Shown here piece by piece: positions 33,613 to 45,820 of a stretch of DNA of 64,000 nucleotides. The notes under the pieces were generated by a model. That model was not told the origin of the DNA, made no database searches, and saw only the letters and a program-made list of their open reading frames with translations. Within the stretch, counting starts at the first letter, position 1. Every line of letters starts with the position of its first letter. The stretch spans positions 7,817,501 through 7,881,500 of the forward strand of contig NC_080569.1 of assembly GCF_030253575.1 (NCBI RefSeq), read 5' to 3'. The position numbers were made by a program, and so were the translations under genes. The stretch comes from Rhododendron vialii. Its lineage: Eukaryota; Streptophyta; Magnoliopsida; Ericales; Ericaceae.

Positions 33613-33777
33613 ATCTGATCTATTTGTTTTTAACAGGTCCATAGAGTTCTCAAAGCAAAGTAAAAGCGACGAGTGCAAGTGATGATCAATCAGGAACCCA
33701 GAAACTGGACTTTGTTTGTTGGTTTTTTGTTTCAGTTTTGGAGCCGATGCTTATAGTCTACTTCATTGGTTTCTATT

Positions 33778-34034
33778 AAACCAAACCAAACCGAGCCTTA
33801 TATGTCTCAATCAATTGGGGTCGGGTACATGAATCTTTTTTCTCCATTAAACTTTGTCAAGGGTCACGTGTTTACTCAAACTCATTAGACTCATATCTTT
33901 GCGCACAACAACTTCTAATGTCAATTTAGGTCTTCCCCTCCCGGTAGCATTGCTACGCAAACCTATCTTATCTGCTCTCTTAACTACGGCATCTCCAGAT
34001 CTACGATAGACTTGCCCAAATCACCTTAGCCTAT
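33778..34034 (-). mobile_element. 5'-truncated LINE (L1-like) 3' end, 257 bp
   Basis: The target duplication TTTCTATT lies at 33770-33777 and 34035-34042, and the empty site is at about 19,955-19,975. On the minus strand it reads a degenerate C-terminal reverse-transcriptase tail (GRGRPKLTLEVVVRKDMS) typical of plant L1 elements. It ends in a GGTTTGGTTTGGTTT tail. It is dead because only the 3' end was inserted. Confidence 0.78.
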
Positions 34035-35705
34035 TTTCTATTGCCCTGCAAGAAATCTTTCGAATGTCTACTGCAAGTGGCTAATTTGTGGATTATATTC
34101 ATAGATATCTCATTCTTGCTTCATGCGAAAAACTCTCGCATAACCAGTTGAGAATGATATCTTGACATGTCTTTTACTTCAACCTTTTGGCTTGTCACTT
34201 GTGAAACTTGGAAATGATTGAATGAGTTTCTTGCAAACTTTTTTTTTTAAATTTATTTTTCTCATAGTTTCTTGCAAATCTCAATGTGGCAGAAACAAAA
34301 CCAAGGGGTGGAAAAATCTTTGACAAATTATATAAATGAGGAGAATCTTTGGTGCAGAAACTTCCAACAAAATCTTCCCCAGTTTTCCCAACTCTAAATT
34401 GAAGAAACCCTTTCAAATGTCGAAAACCAGATTGCCAACTTTTTCATCTATCTACTCTGCTCCACTTTGAACTCATATGCAGATCTGAAAGTCAAATTTG
34501 GAGCCTCTTGCCACCACTCACTCTTTATTGGTGCAAAAAAAGATCACGAATTATCTCCCTAAAAAAACAAGAGATGGTATCAATGGATTAGGCACATGAA
34601 TATGATAGGTACATGTGACTCAATTAGTCAAGTGAAACATCTCCCTAAAAATCATGATTTTTTTTCCCCAATGCATGAAGAAAATATCTTATTGCAAATG
34701 GAAGGGAAGGGCCTTCACCACTACCAGTTGCACTTTGAAAAGTCCTGATGGATGAACGTTTCTTCTTTCAGTCCAAAATTGTGGCTGATCTCATGGCCAG
34801 TAATGCTTGTTGCTTTGTGTACCAAAACGTTCTAATAGTATCGGCCATTGTTGTGGATGAAGTATGAACCAAATTATGGTGGACAATGCTAGCCGCCGGC
34901 CATAATCTCGGCCTCTTTGCAAAAACTGTGTTTGAAAAGTAAACGAAATGTATTACAAAAAAAAGTAGTAACAATTAAGAATATGAGTTTGTGAAATGTG
35001 TGTTAGATGGTCAGAGACTCAGAGCCCATCAATTCACTTGGGGTCTATTTGTTTAACTGGATACGCATATTAGGAAAAATTAATCAATGTCCTTGGGCAC
35101 CGTCACTTGGTGCCCCGAGCTCTTTCTGTACCACACATTGTGGTGGGACCCAAGGCAAAATGTGTAGCTCCCACCACAATGTGTGGTGAAGAAGAGGCCT
35201 AAGGCACCACCTGCGGTGCCCTGGGAGCATTGAGTAATTACTTTGCTTATTTGATTAATTACTCTCTCAGTCCCAAAATTTTGGTCCCTCTTTGGGAATC
35301 TGACATTTTAAGGAAGCATAACCATCACTCTTTGAAAAAATTGAATTTCCAAAAATTACCCTCTTTGAAATGCAATGATGGCCTGTTAAACTCTAACCAA
35401 ATTTGCCTCCATTCCTCCATTTTGGAGGAAAAAACCACTCCAACATACACTCCATATTTTCCTCCATTTTGGATGATTGGCTTTCATACTACAAATATGG
35501 AGGATGAGAAAAAAAAAATCCTCTAAAACCACTTTTTGAATATAACAATAGAGAAAATATTAGATATGATAGAAAACTAGACAATCATTGGAGAAAAAGT
35601 AAAAGAATAGTTGAAATGGAGATGTAAAAGAGGGATATAGAGATTTGTGGTTGGAGATTGGATGAATAGTAAAATCCTCTAAATCAACTTTTTTGTTATA
35701 AAATA

Positions 35706-35943
35706 TTCCCTCCATCCCAAATTGTTGGTCCTTTTCTTTTATGGATGTCCCAAAATGAATGTCCATTTTGAAAAGTCCACATAAAAAATTGTGCAACATT
35801 ACACTTTCATCTACATTAAGTGTGTCATATCAAAGTATAAAGTAGGGGCAAATTGAGAAAATCAATACCAAATATATTTTCCATCATTCTACCCATAAAA
35901 ACTCGCTTCGCCAAAAGGGGCAAGCAAATTGGGATGAAGGGAG
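35706..35943. mobile_element. Stowaway-type MITE, 238 bp
   Basis: Terminal inverted repeats TTCCCTCCATCCCAAATT and AAATTGGGATGAAGGGAG are flanked by TA at 35704-35705 and 35944-35945. The paralogous position near 21,464 has a single TA and no element. Such elements are moved by Tc1/mariner transposases. Confidence 0.88.
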
Positions 35944-36129
35944 TAGTATTTTGATCATCCAAAATGGAGTTTTAGAGGGCGTTGCGTTGGAGATACCCTA
36001 ATGAATTTTTCCTTCATTTTCTTGTTTGAATTTGAATATGGGATGAAGGGCAAAAAAGAAAATAACATCAAAAAAAAGAAAAGAAAAGAAAAACTCATAC
36101 AATGGTTCTGTCTCACCCTCTCTTAATTG

Positions 36130-36496
36130 GGGGAAGCTCGTCCAGTCTTCCTTAATTATTGTCTAGTTCCAGCCAGTTGACCATTTTCCGGCGAACATCG
36201 GTTTTGTTCAATGATCGGATTCGTTCATCTCGTAGATCTCATCGAGACACATAACCATGTCAAAAAATTTGAAAATAATACATAACCACGCTGGATTGGA
36301 ACCCCTTTCATCCATTTGTCCAAAATAAATATGTTCCAATAGTGTATTGACCGATATCCAATGGACATGATTTTTAACACCATTATGCGTCTCGAAGAGA
36401 TCTACAAGATGAATAGATCCGATCATTGAACGAAACTGATGTTCGCCGGAATATGGCTGACTAGACAGTAACGAAGACTAGATGGGAGCTTGACCC
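36130..36496. mobile_element. Foldback MITE, 367 bp, in the promoter region of kinase 2
   Basis: The two halves are inverted copies, for example CCGGCGAACATCGGTTTTGT against ACGAAACTGATGTTCGCCGG. The ends are GGGGAAGCTCGTCC and GGGAGCTTGACCC. The flanks TCTTAATTG and TTTTAATTG are a 9-bp duplication with one mismatch, which suggests the Mutator type. It lies about 240 bp before the kinase 2 start codon. Confidence 0.78.
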
Positions 36497-36733
36497 TTTT
36501 AATTGTTCTCTACACGCATCTCCCTCAAATAGACATAAGAAAAAAGGACAAGAAAACAAAGAGGCCATTAAATGAATGGTGGGCACAAGAAAGAAGTTTC
36601 CTCAGGACTTGGGAGGGCCAAGTCCCTCTGAATTGGACGTGAATATACATAAACACAAGTGGGTAAGCAGTTGGCTTACATGCCCAATTTCCTCTATCTC
36701 TTTCCCATTCCACCAGAGATCAGCCTTGTCAAG

Positions 36734-39431
36734 ATGAGAAAACTAATAACAAGCTTCATCCTTGCTTACATTGCCGTCTTCATATACCCAACAAATTCAA
36801 AACCTTCTTCAGTAGCTGCTGCATTCCCAATCTGGAACGAAACCGGCAGGCTCTCATTGCTTGCCTTCAAAGACAGAATAACCCAAGACCCACTCAATCT
36901 CACAGCCTCATGGAACACCTCTATCCATTTCTGCAAATGGCAGGGCGTTTCATGCAGCACCCGACATCCTGGAAGAGTCACATTCCTTAATTTAGCAGGC
37001 AAGAAGTTGACCGGATCATTACCACCTCACTTGGGGAACCTCAGCTTTCTCAGAGGGATCAATCTCGAAAACAATAGTTTCCAAGGCATGATTCCACAGG
37101 AGTTCGGTCGCTTGACGCGGCTTAAGTCTCTCTATCTCAGCAGAAACGCATTCCAAGGGGAGATCCCAACCAACTTGTCCTATTGTTCTAATATTCAAGT
37201 CATCAGGTTGAACTACAACAATCTAGTTGGCAAAATCCCGGAGGAGCTGAGCTCTTTATCAACAAACAAACTCAAGGGGTTTTATGTATCTGTTAATGGA
37301 CTCACCGGAAGCATCCCACCTTGGTTAGGTAATGCTTCTTCTCTGCTTGACTTGGTCATGTCACGAAACTACTTCCAAGGAACCATTCCATCCGAACTAG
37401 GGAGACTGCTGAATTTGAAAGAATTTAGTATTCATGAAAACAGTTTATCGGGGGAGGTTCTTCCTTCTATCTACAATATTTCTTCGCTCCTTGTCTTAGG
37501 TCTAGGAAACAACCAGTTCCACGGGTCAATCCCACAAGACATTGGCCTCACTCTTCCCAGTCTTCGCGGCTTGTATGTCGGAAAAAACCAGTTCACCGGT
37601 CACCTGCCGGTTTCTTTATCAAATGCATCTGGACTACAACAATGTAATTTTGCTCTGAATACTTTTACAGGAACCATGCTTAGAAATCTCGGAAGCTTAA
37701 AAGACCTAGTAAGGTTCACAGTATTCGGAAATCAATTAGAGACAGATGAGGTAGAAGGGTTCAGCTTTCTAACTTCTGTAACTAACTGCAGCAACCTCGA
37801 GTTATTTGACATAGGTATTAACAGGTTCAAAGGTGAATTGCCCACTTCAATCGCTAATTTTTCAACTACGCTACAACAGCTTTTCGCAGATAATAACCAG
37901 ATATCAGGGAGCATTCCTGAAGGAATCATAAATTTAATCGGCCTTACAAGATTGGGAATTTTTGCAAACTCGATTACCGGTGAAATTCCTGAAGGTATAG
38001 GCAAACTTGAAAGACTGCAATATCTTTACCTGTTCGATAACAGAATTTCAGGGTCGGTTCCTGAAACAATTGGAAACATCACAAATTTGCAGGGATTATA
38101 TTTGTTCACAAATAGCTTGAGTGGAAACATTCCTCCTAGTTTGGGAAATTGCAAGCAACTCCAGTTCCTACACCTGTTCGGCAACAACTTAACCGGTTTC
38201 ATACCAAAGGAAGTTCTAAGCGTTTCTACTGCTCTTTCTTTCAACTTATCACAGAATTTTCTGACCGGACCCTTGCCCATGGAGGTCGCTGACATGAGCA
38301 AACTCGTGGAGCTGAATGTTTCGAATAACAGATTGTCCGGAGAAATTCCAAGTACTCTTTCCAAGTGTATCATGCTGGAGTCCCTCAGTTTGGGGGATAA
38401 CTTATTTGGAGGGAGAATTCCTCTGGCTTTGAGCACTCTAAAGAGCCTTAATTTCCTCGATCTTTCTAGAAACAACTTGTCAGGTCAAATTCCAGCCTAC
38501 TTGCAGAATTTCACTCTTCTACAAAGTCTCAATCTATCTTACAATAACCTCGACGGTGAGGTGCCACAAGAGGGGGTTTTCAGAAACATAAGCGTGTTTT
38601 CAATTGTTGGGAACAGTAACCTCTGTGGAGGCATAAAGAGTTTGGGACTTCCTTCTTGTCAAATACCTGTAACAAAGAAAAGAGGAAAAACTCTTGCCAT
38701 CAAAATAGCAATTTCAGTGGCTATTTCGTGTTCCGTTCTGTTGGCATTTCTGTTGGGTTGTTTATGCAGGAAGAAGAGACCAGAAAGCAGTCCTTCGATC
38801 ATGTTACCAACAGATGAGCAGTTTAGACAGGTTTCTTATTCAGAGCTTGTCCAAGCAACTAACCAGTTCTCATCAGCTAACTTGATTGGTGAGGGACACT
38901 TTGGTTTTGTCTACAAAGGGGTTCTAGGAAGCGAAGCAATGGATGTAGCAGTGAAGGTACTCAAACTTGAAGAGAAAGGAGCTTCCAAGAGTTTTATGGC
39001 TGAATGCACTGCGTTGAGAAATATTCGACACCGGAATCTCGTCAAGATAATCACTACATGCTCAAGTATTGATTCCAAAGGGGAGGATTTCAAGGCACTA
39101 ATTTTCGAATTCATGCCCAACGGAAGCCTTGAGGAGTGGCTGCACCAAAGTGAAGGTGATCAGAATGAACACCCAAGAGGTTTAAGTCTGACTCAGAGAC
39201 TAAGCATAGCAATTGATATGGCATCTGCACTTGAGTATCTTCACCATCACTGCCACACAGCGATTGTTCATGGTGATCTGAAGCCAAGTAATATTCTGCT
39301 TGGTCATGACATGGCTGCGCATGTGGGCGATTTTGGATTGGCAAGGTTTTTGTCTGATAGCCTACCCACTATTTCTCAAACTGAATCAAGTTCAACTGGG
39401 ATAAGAGGAACGGTTGGCTATGTTGCTCCTG
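36734..39431 (+). CDS. LRR receptor-like kinase 2 (LRR-XII-like, non-RD), exon 1
   Basis: Tandem paralogue of kinase 1. Exon 1 (2698 nt) plus exon 2 at 39610-39956 gives 1014 residues. The frame is open from 36659, but MRKLITSFILAYIAVF at 36734 is taken as start because it begins a signal peptide and aligns with kinase 1. It has an LRR cap with CKWQGVSC, 22 LRRs, a transmembrane helix before RKKRPESSPS, and a kinase with GEGHFGFVYKG, K741, HGDLKPSN (846-853) and DFG (866-868). The missing Arg before Asp848 marks a non-RD kinase. Ligand-facing differences from kinase 1 cluster in LRRs 7, 8, 10 and 13. The exon ends in VAPE at a GTAAGT donor. Confidence 0.92.
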
Positions 39432-39609
39432 GTAAGTAAGCCTATCTATCTCATACGTGTATTGATACTCTTTCCTTTGTTTTATTTATTGCAAAAGCTT
39501 ATGAATTTGAACATCATTTCTTCTAACAATTGAAAAGAAACCAACGTGAAGTTTAAACTCCTATGGCAACTAACATGATCTGTCACGATTCTTGGTTGTG
39601 TATATATAG
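39432..39609 (+). other. Kinase 2 intron (178 bp, phase 1)
   Basis: The donor is GTAAGT and the acceptor TATATATAG. The position within VAP/EYGMG is the conserved intron site of LRR-XII kinases. It is the uninterrupted counterpart of the copia-bearing intron. Confidence 0.88.
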
Positions 39610-39956
39610 AGTATGGGATGGGAAGTAAGCCATCGATCCAGGGAGATGTCTACAGCTTTGGAATTCTCTTACTGGAGATATTTACAGGAAGGAGACCTAC
39701 CGATACCATATTCGAGGATGGTCGAAACCTCCATCATTTTACTAAGATTGCACTGCCCGAAAGAGTGATGGAGATTGCTGAACCTTCTCTTTTATCAGAA
39801 GTCATAACGGCGAGGGAAGGCAAAATCAAGGAGTGTTTGGTTGCAGTGTTGACAATTGGAGTTTCATGCTCAATGCAATCGCCAGGGGAACGAATGGGCA
39901 TGAGAGATGTGGTAGCAGAATTGTGTAGAACTAGGACCAAAATTGTTGCTCATTAG
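39610..39956 (+). CDS. LRR receptor-like kinase 2, exon 2
   Basis: Encodes EYGMGSKPSIQGDVYSFGIL and the kinase C-lobe through SPGERMGMRDVVAEL, ending KIVAH and TAG at 39954-39956. It is six codons shorter than exon 2 of kinase 1 (a gap around SELPSVDEN). No defect is visible. Confidence 0.9.
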
Positions 39957-40828
39957 CAAAAGAGCATTTGCCAGGAGCCCAACTTCAAAACTCAACTCCG
40001 GACATAGATGTGTATAGAGTTGTTCGATGAACGTCAACCCTCATACACCTCCGAACATAATTGGGGCTGGAGTTGTGTTCTTAAGTTGGGTTCCTTGACT
40101 TTTTGTAAGCCCAATGATTGTAATGAACAATAAAAGAGAAGGGAACAAGGAAATCCCAAAGGCATCTGCCATTTTTCCTTTTTTGCGTCTTCATCTCTAG
40201 CAGTCGTTTACAGAGTGACTCTGTCCTCCACCATTATGGGGTTTCTCGACGCCATTCCTATTCCCCTCCATCTTCGACTCAGGAGTCAGGACTCTCCCGC
40301 ATCGTCCCTTTAATTGAAGTAATTGTTTAGTTAGATGTTGCATTTCTTTCTCTCTTTTTTTGGTCAAACGGAATAGATTAGAAACATTAAGGAAAGAGTT
40401 TAGAGAAACGAATTGGGATGGATTATTGTCAAAATGTATTATTGAATCTATAACTTTGGAGTTTTGTGTAGCATGCATTTTGCAACAGGGATAGTGCTTG
40501 GGAGATGTGCAAAATACATTTTATAGGTCATTTATGTCACCAAAATAGGAAAAGTGGAAAACGAGATGTCAAAAAACTCCTCTCCCCCTACTTTTGCCTT
40601 TTTCTCTCTAACACCAAAAATCAAAAATGCATTTTCATGGAATGTGTTACGGGTGGAGTCTCCAAACAGCCAAAAGTAGAAAAGGTAAAAATGAAAATGC
40701 AAACAATAAGTATCCAAACACCCCCTCAATCTCTCTCCTCTCTCTTTCTCGGTTCCAGTTTCTCTAATCATATTCAAGATTTTTTTATCAGCAAAGAAAG
40801 TAATTTTTCATTGATAATAACAAGATAT
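39957..40828. other. 3' region of kinase 2 and spacer
   Basis: Contains the likely 3' untranslated region, with AATAAAAG near 40,128 as a possible polyadenylation signal, followed by unassigned AT-rich sequence. No gene is seen. Confidence 0.5.
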
Positions 40829-41438
40829 TGGGGGCGATTTTGGATTGACAAGTTTTTTATCTGATAACCAGCCCACTATTTCTCAAACTCAAACAAGTTC
40901 AGCTGGGATAAAAGGAACTGTTGGCTACATTGCTCTTGGAAAGTAAGCTCATCTTTCTCAGAAGTGTATTGATATACTCTTTGTTTTATTTATTGCAAAT
41001 GCTCATGCTTGTGTGGGCGATCTTGGATTGACAGGTTTTTTATCTGTCATGATTCTTGATTGTGTATATAGAATATGGCATGGGAAGTAAGGCATCGATC
41101 CAAGGAGATGTCTACAGCTTTGGAATTCTCTTACTGGAGATGTTTACAGGAAGGAGACCTACTAATACCATATTTGAGGATGGTCGAAACCTCCATCATT
41201 TTACTAAGACAGCACTGCCCGAAAAAGAGTGATGGAGATTGATGAACCTTCTCTTTTGTCAGAAGTTGGAGGTGATGATGACAGCACAACGGCGAGGGAA
41301 GGCAAAATCAAGGAGTGTTTGGTTGCGGTGCTGACAATTGGAGTTTCATGCTCAATGGAATCACCAGGGGAACGAATGGACACGAGAGATGTGGAAGCAG
41401 AATTGTGTAGAATTAGGACCAAAACTTTTCCGCATTAG
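40829..41438 (+). pseudogene. Third kinase copy, truncated LRR-RLK pseudogene
   Basis: Starts inside the kinase domain at GGDFGLTSFLSDNQPTISQT and continues to GTVGYIAL. The splice donor is destroyed: GGTAAG is GGAAAG. Within the intron-like stretch a 35-bp piece of the exon (GGGCGATCTTGGATTGACAG) is repeated at about 41,017. The exon 2 part (41072-41438) has two extra A residues near 41,222 that shift the frame, then reads to MDTRDVEAELCRIRTKTFPH. It is closest to kinase 2 and is a partial duplicate. Confidence 0.85.
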
Positions 41439-42905
41439 TAAAAGAGCAATGTCAGGAATCCAACTCCAAAACATGATTTTGGACACAACAGTGTACAGAG
41501 CCGTTCGATGAACATAGAACCTCATACATCTCCGAGCACAATTGAGTACGGAGTCGTGTTCTAAAGTTGAGTTCCTTGACATTTTGTTAGCATAATAATG
41601 ATTGTAATAAAAGAAAAGAAGGGAACAAGGAAAATGAAATATAAAAAATCCCATACCAAGTTAACAAAAAATAAAATATAAAAAATCCCGTACCTTCCCG
41701 ATTTTTTGCCTCTTAATTGAAAATTTCTTCCAAACGTAATGATGAGTCATAATTTAGTCCTTTAGCTGACCTGAGCATCCGACCCTCGTCCAGTCTTCCA
41801 GTGATGTGGGGATCACTCAGATTGTGCCAGGCAGCACATGATCCGGTATGAAAAGACGAGCATATCCTAATACGGATCACATAGAATCCCCTGTAATCAC
41901 GCAATTGTAATCACATAAAATCTCTAATAATCTCTACCACATACCGCATATATTTATGTATCTATATGTCTCAATGTCATGTTAAGAAGGTGCACACTCT
42001 ATAACCCTAATTTCAGAGTTCCTATATACACTTGTATCTCCTTCCACTAACTTGATCGTCAAAGAGTCTTTGGTGCCGAAAATACTGTCGGTCCTTGGAC
42101 GGTTTGAAGGTTTCACAGGGATTTTTTTGGCCTCATTGAATGAGTTTGTTGCAAAACTCAGAACTTATTGCGGAAGTATCCGCCCATTTAGTCATCTTTC
42201 ATCTCCTCTTCTACTGACTACTATCAATTACTGAAGGTGGTGTTAAATCCCATGTCTCAGTGGTGCATTCAGTTGTTAAATATTCTTGATAATTAGCAAA
42301 TTGAGAGAAACTTATTCACGGCTTTGCACAATCTCAGCCGTCCATTTCAACAATTAATGGTTGACATCTGCTTTTCAATTTTGACCGATAACAATTAATT
42401 TTTATCGCATGGTGGCGGGTCGGTTTTCCCATCTAATTTTTATGTGTGTGTGTCGGGCATATTATTGGAGACAAAAACCTATAAGGTGGTATGTAGCCAC
42501 AGTGAAGTGGTTGGGAGCATTGATAAGAGTATTGTCGGCAAAAGAAAAAATCCGAGGGATTGCCACATTTTATTTGTGCACTCACCTCTATATAAATGTA
42601 TGCTTCTGTTGTTTTGTTGTATGTAGAAGCATAAGCCTGATGTATTCAAGCCTTTAGGCTGTGATCAAGGTTCTCCCATATTACTCCATATTTGTATACT
42701 CTATGTATTGTGTTTATAGAGAGATTACCCAGCAAAAAATGGAAGGGTGTTTTTTCTGTGGTGGAGCTTTGGACTCAACTAACTTGTGCAGGATTGTTCG
42801 AGCCAACAGAAATGCAGCCCAGTTCATGGGGTAGGCGAAGGAATCAGATGCTTACAGCCCCCAATTTGTGATCCATACTAGGCCCCTGAACTCTGGTATT
42901 CCATT
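41439..42905. other. Spacer without recognised genes
   Basis: Its first part resembles the 3' flank of kinase 2 (GAACATAGAACCTCATACAT and the GTTCCTTGACATTTTG phrase). The rest, including a TATA-like CTCTATATAAATG near 42,588, is unassigned. A short TTAAATCCCATGTCTCAGTG piece near 42,245 matches the 3' flank of kinase 1. Confidence 0.5.
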
Positions 42906-43532
42906 TGTTTGGACCATATATTCACCGCCCGTCGATAATCGACCGAAAGGTGACGATTATGGAAATACAACCTATTTTATTATTATTTTTGGTATTTGTA
43001 TTTTAATAACATGTGCAGAACACTTGGCGTATCTCTATTTACTTGGAAGTTGAAAGGACACATGGCATTGTCTTACACACTTGGCGGTTGAAAAGAACAC
43101 TTGGCATACTCCTACACACTTTGATGTTAGTGGGAAGTTATTTGGACAAGTGGAAGCAAAGGAGAATGAGGAGTATTGAAGAAGTTGGGAAGTTATTTCC
43201 TGCGCATATTTGTTTTCCTATAAATAGCCTTTTTAGGCCTCATTGTAAGGACACACAAACAACGCCAATTAGGCCTTTATCTTTTCTTTTCTAGGAATAG
43301 AGTTAACTTGTAATTGTTCACTCAATCATCTCGATTGATTGTTCTGCTACTTTGAGGGTTAATAAAGTCCGTTTTGTTAATCTTCTTCCATACTTCATCC
43401 ACTTCATTGTTTGTTTTCAAAGAAGTCCTGAAATACGGCGAGGAACCAAACTCCACTTTTCACACCCACATTCCAACAAACCTCGAATACAATTTTCCGT
43501 CGATTGGAAAGAAAACAAGAATTTTGGTAACA
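42906..43532 (+). repeat. 5' LTR (627 bp)
   Basis: Starts TGTTTGGACCATATATTC and ends TTTTGGTAACA. A TATA box CCTATAAATAGCC is near 43,220. Confidence 0.92.
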
Positions 43533-43578
43533 ATTTTGGCGCTAGAAGGAGGGCTCGTTACTAATTTGGAAGTGAGCA

Positions 43579-44193
43579 ATGGCACCAAATGGCTCAGAGA
43601 TTGAATCGTCTGACTTGATTCAACGATTTGCGAGGGTTTTAAATGATCCAGAGAGTGAAATAGCCAAAACATTGATGGCTATGTTTAAAGTTGCAATGGC
43701 TCGAAATCAGCCAATAATGGAAGTACCAGTTAACGTAAACGTTAACCTTGGACAAAGCAGTGGATGTCCAAATCATGTTACTGAGGTACCTTTTTCTCAA
43801 GTATTTGAAAATCCAATTTTTGAACCTAGGCCTAGCCCAACAAGGCCAATGGATTTTTATCAACCACTTCCAAATACTAGTGGAAGTAATAGAGTTGGAA
43901 GTCAATGTGGTAATGACCAAAATGAAACCATTCCCATTGGTTTCAAAGTACCGCATGGATTTGGTACTAATCAAAGTCAATATGTGCCTCTTATGGCACA
44001 CTACACATCAACCACAAGAACCCCAGAATTATTTGTTCAATTATTGATCAACAATATTCGGAAGAGGTATGGATTTTTTAGAAGCCATCTATATTGGTAT
44101 CCGTATTGGTTTTGGTTGAAACATGCCCAATTTTGGTTAAGAGGTGTCGATATGTTCAATGCTTTTCTACAATTTTTGGGCAAAATATCTTAA
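43579..44193 (+). CDS. 204-aa protein of unknown function in the LTR element
   Basis: The only long frame in the element, starting MAPNGSEIESSDLIQRFARV about 45 bp after the LTR. This is where a Gag gene would begin. The first 45 residues look like a helical Gag-like leader, the middle is Pro/Asn-rich, and the last 40 residues are aromatic (HLYWYPYWFWLKHAQFWL) and probably out of the ancestral frame. I see no zinc knuckle. It may be a truncated Gag, and coding status is uncertain. Confidence 0.4.
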   Translation: MAPNGSEIESSDLIQRFARVLNDPESEIAKTLMAMFKVAMARNQPIMEVPVNVNVNLGQSSGCPNHVTEVPFSQVFENPIFEPRPSPTRPMDFYQPLPNTSGSNRVGSQCGNDQNETIPIGFKVPHGFGTNQSQYVPLMAHYTSTTRTPELFVQLLINNIRKRYGFFRSHLYWYPYWFWLKHAQFWLRGVDMFNAFLQFLGKIS

Positions 44194-45820
44194 TTTTGTC
44201 CGCACCATCAGTTCTTAAAAAAAAAAAAAAATCAACTTGGAAATAAAAGCCTTGCAAGGCTTGAAGAATTTATTCATGCAAAAATTATAGCCTTACACGT
44301 AAGGCTTGATACTAAAACAAGATGTGTTTACCATTACATGTGTCTGCCTTCAATTTACTGATGTGTTCATGGCATGTCAAGGCATTTGACCTTTTTGGCT
44401 TCCATTACACGTATGGTTTTATGTAGGTACATGTGGAAGGCTCTTATAAACATAAGGGTTTTAAATGCTTAATACTACAAAATGGATTCACAGGTTATGC
44501 TCTTGTCGATTTGAGCAGTCGATTCGGACAGTCTTCTATCGATAATTCATAAGGTTTACAACCAACACTTTTGAAGCACGGTTCTAATATTATTGGCCAT
44601 TGATTAAAAACTTTAATCATGTTTATGGGCCAAAAGAATCCTTTGAAAAATATGTGAAAATTGATGGTTGCCTGGTATAATTTGGTTTTGTCAAATGAAC
44701 TTGGGGGGCAAACTTATCCTTAGAAGAGCCAATTATAAAACTTAAGTGGCTCGAAAATTGAAACTCGAAGCAAGTCAAGTCGTGAAGATAATTCGACCAG
44801 AGTTTTTTAATTTAGACCATCGATGGTCAAATAGAAAATGATTCTTCCACTCCATCTATACGGGTTTAGAATGGTGAAAACTTGCCCATGGAGTACGAGT
44901 TCAAACCAATCATGGCTGCAAATCATGAACAATCATATGTTCAATACGAATTTATGTTGGACGTTGTTCGGATGTTAAGAGGGATGAATTTTTGAAAGCC
45001 TTTCATTTTGGTTTTGGTTGAAATACGTGTGGATTTTAGGTTGTCAACATTTTTATCGACAGACCACGTTTCCAATTTCCTTTCAGTAAGGATTCAGTTC
45101 AAAGAAAAAATTTCGACAGAGGCAATCTGTTAAGCCATGCCATGTGATTTTCGACAGTGATTTTTATGCCTTCAAGGTTGTGTTGTTTCAGTCGAAAAGT
45201 GAAAAAGTTATGTAAAATTTATCTAAAACTCTTCGAGAGTTGGGGGCATAAATGTTTATACACCCTAAAGAGTTATCACCCGTCGATATCGACAGAGGAT
45301 TGATTTAAAACTAGTTAAATTATTCACTTGGGTTGCGTTAGCACTTCACCCAAATGAATAAGGGGACGTTATTTGGATGGATTTCCAAAGTCATTTGTAT
45401 GGTTTTGTTTGATTTGCTAATTGCGTTAACCACTCTTGGGTAGTTACAAATACAGTCTTATGACAAAAGACTTCTGTGTTAGATACTAATATTAATAGTG
45501 GCCAATTGTTCCTGTCGATAATAGGAAATTTCTGTCGATTTTAAGCCATGTCCGTCGATTATGGACAAGGCTTTGCCAGCAAATATTGGCCCTTGATTAG
45601 AAACTTTAATCATGTTTATGGACCAAAAGAACCCTCTGAAAATATGTGAAAATCGTTAATTGCCTAGTATTATTTGGTTTTGCCAAATGAACTTGGGGGG
45701 CAAATTATTTACACCATAATAAGTTATCACCCGTCGATATCGACAGAGGGGTGATTCAAAACTAGTTCATTATTCACTTGGGTTACGTTAGCACTTCACC
45801 CAAATGAATAAGGGGGGCAT

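Larger units (their letters stand above)
33680..36060. repeat. Segmental duplicate upstream of kinase 2
   Basis: Matches 19,861-21,540 with interruptions and lies about 13.85 kb away, the same offset as between the two kinase genes. It differs by two clean insertions (LINE end at 33,778 and MITE at 35,706), each empty in the first copy. Confidence 0.7.

Noticed and set aside
36659..36733. N-terminal extension of kinase 2 from an upstream in-frame Met
   Set aside because: The 25 extra residues would bury the signal peptide, and kinase 1 has no equivalent.
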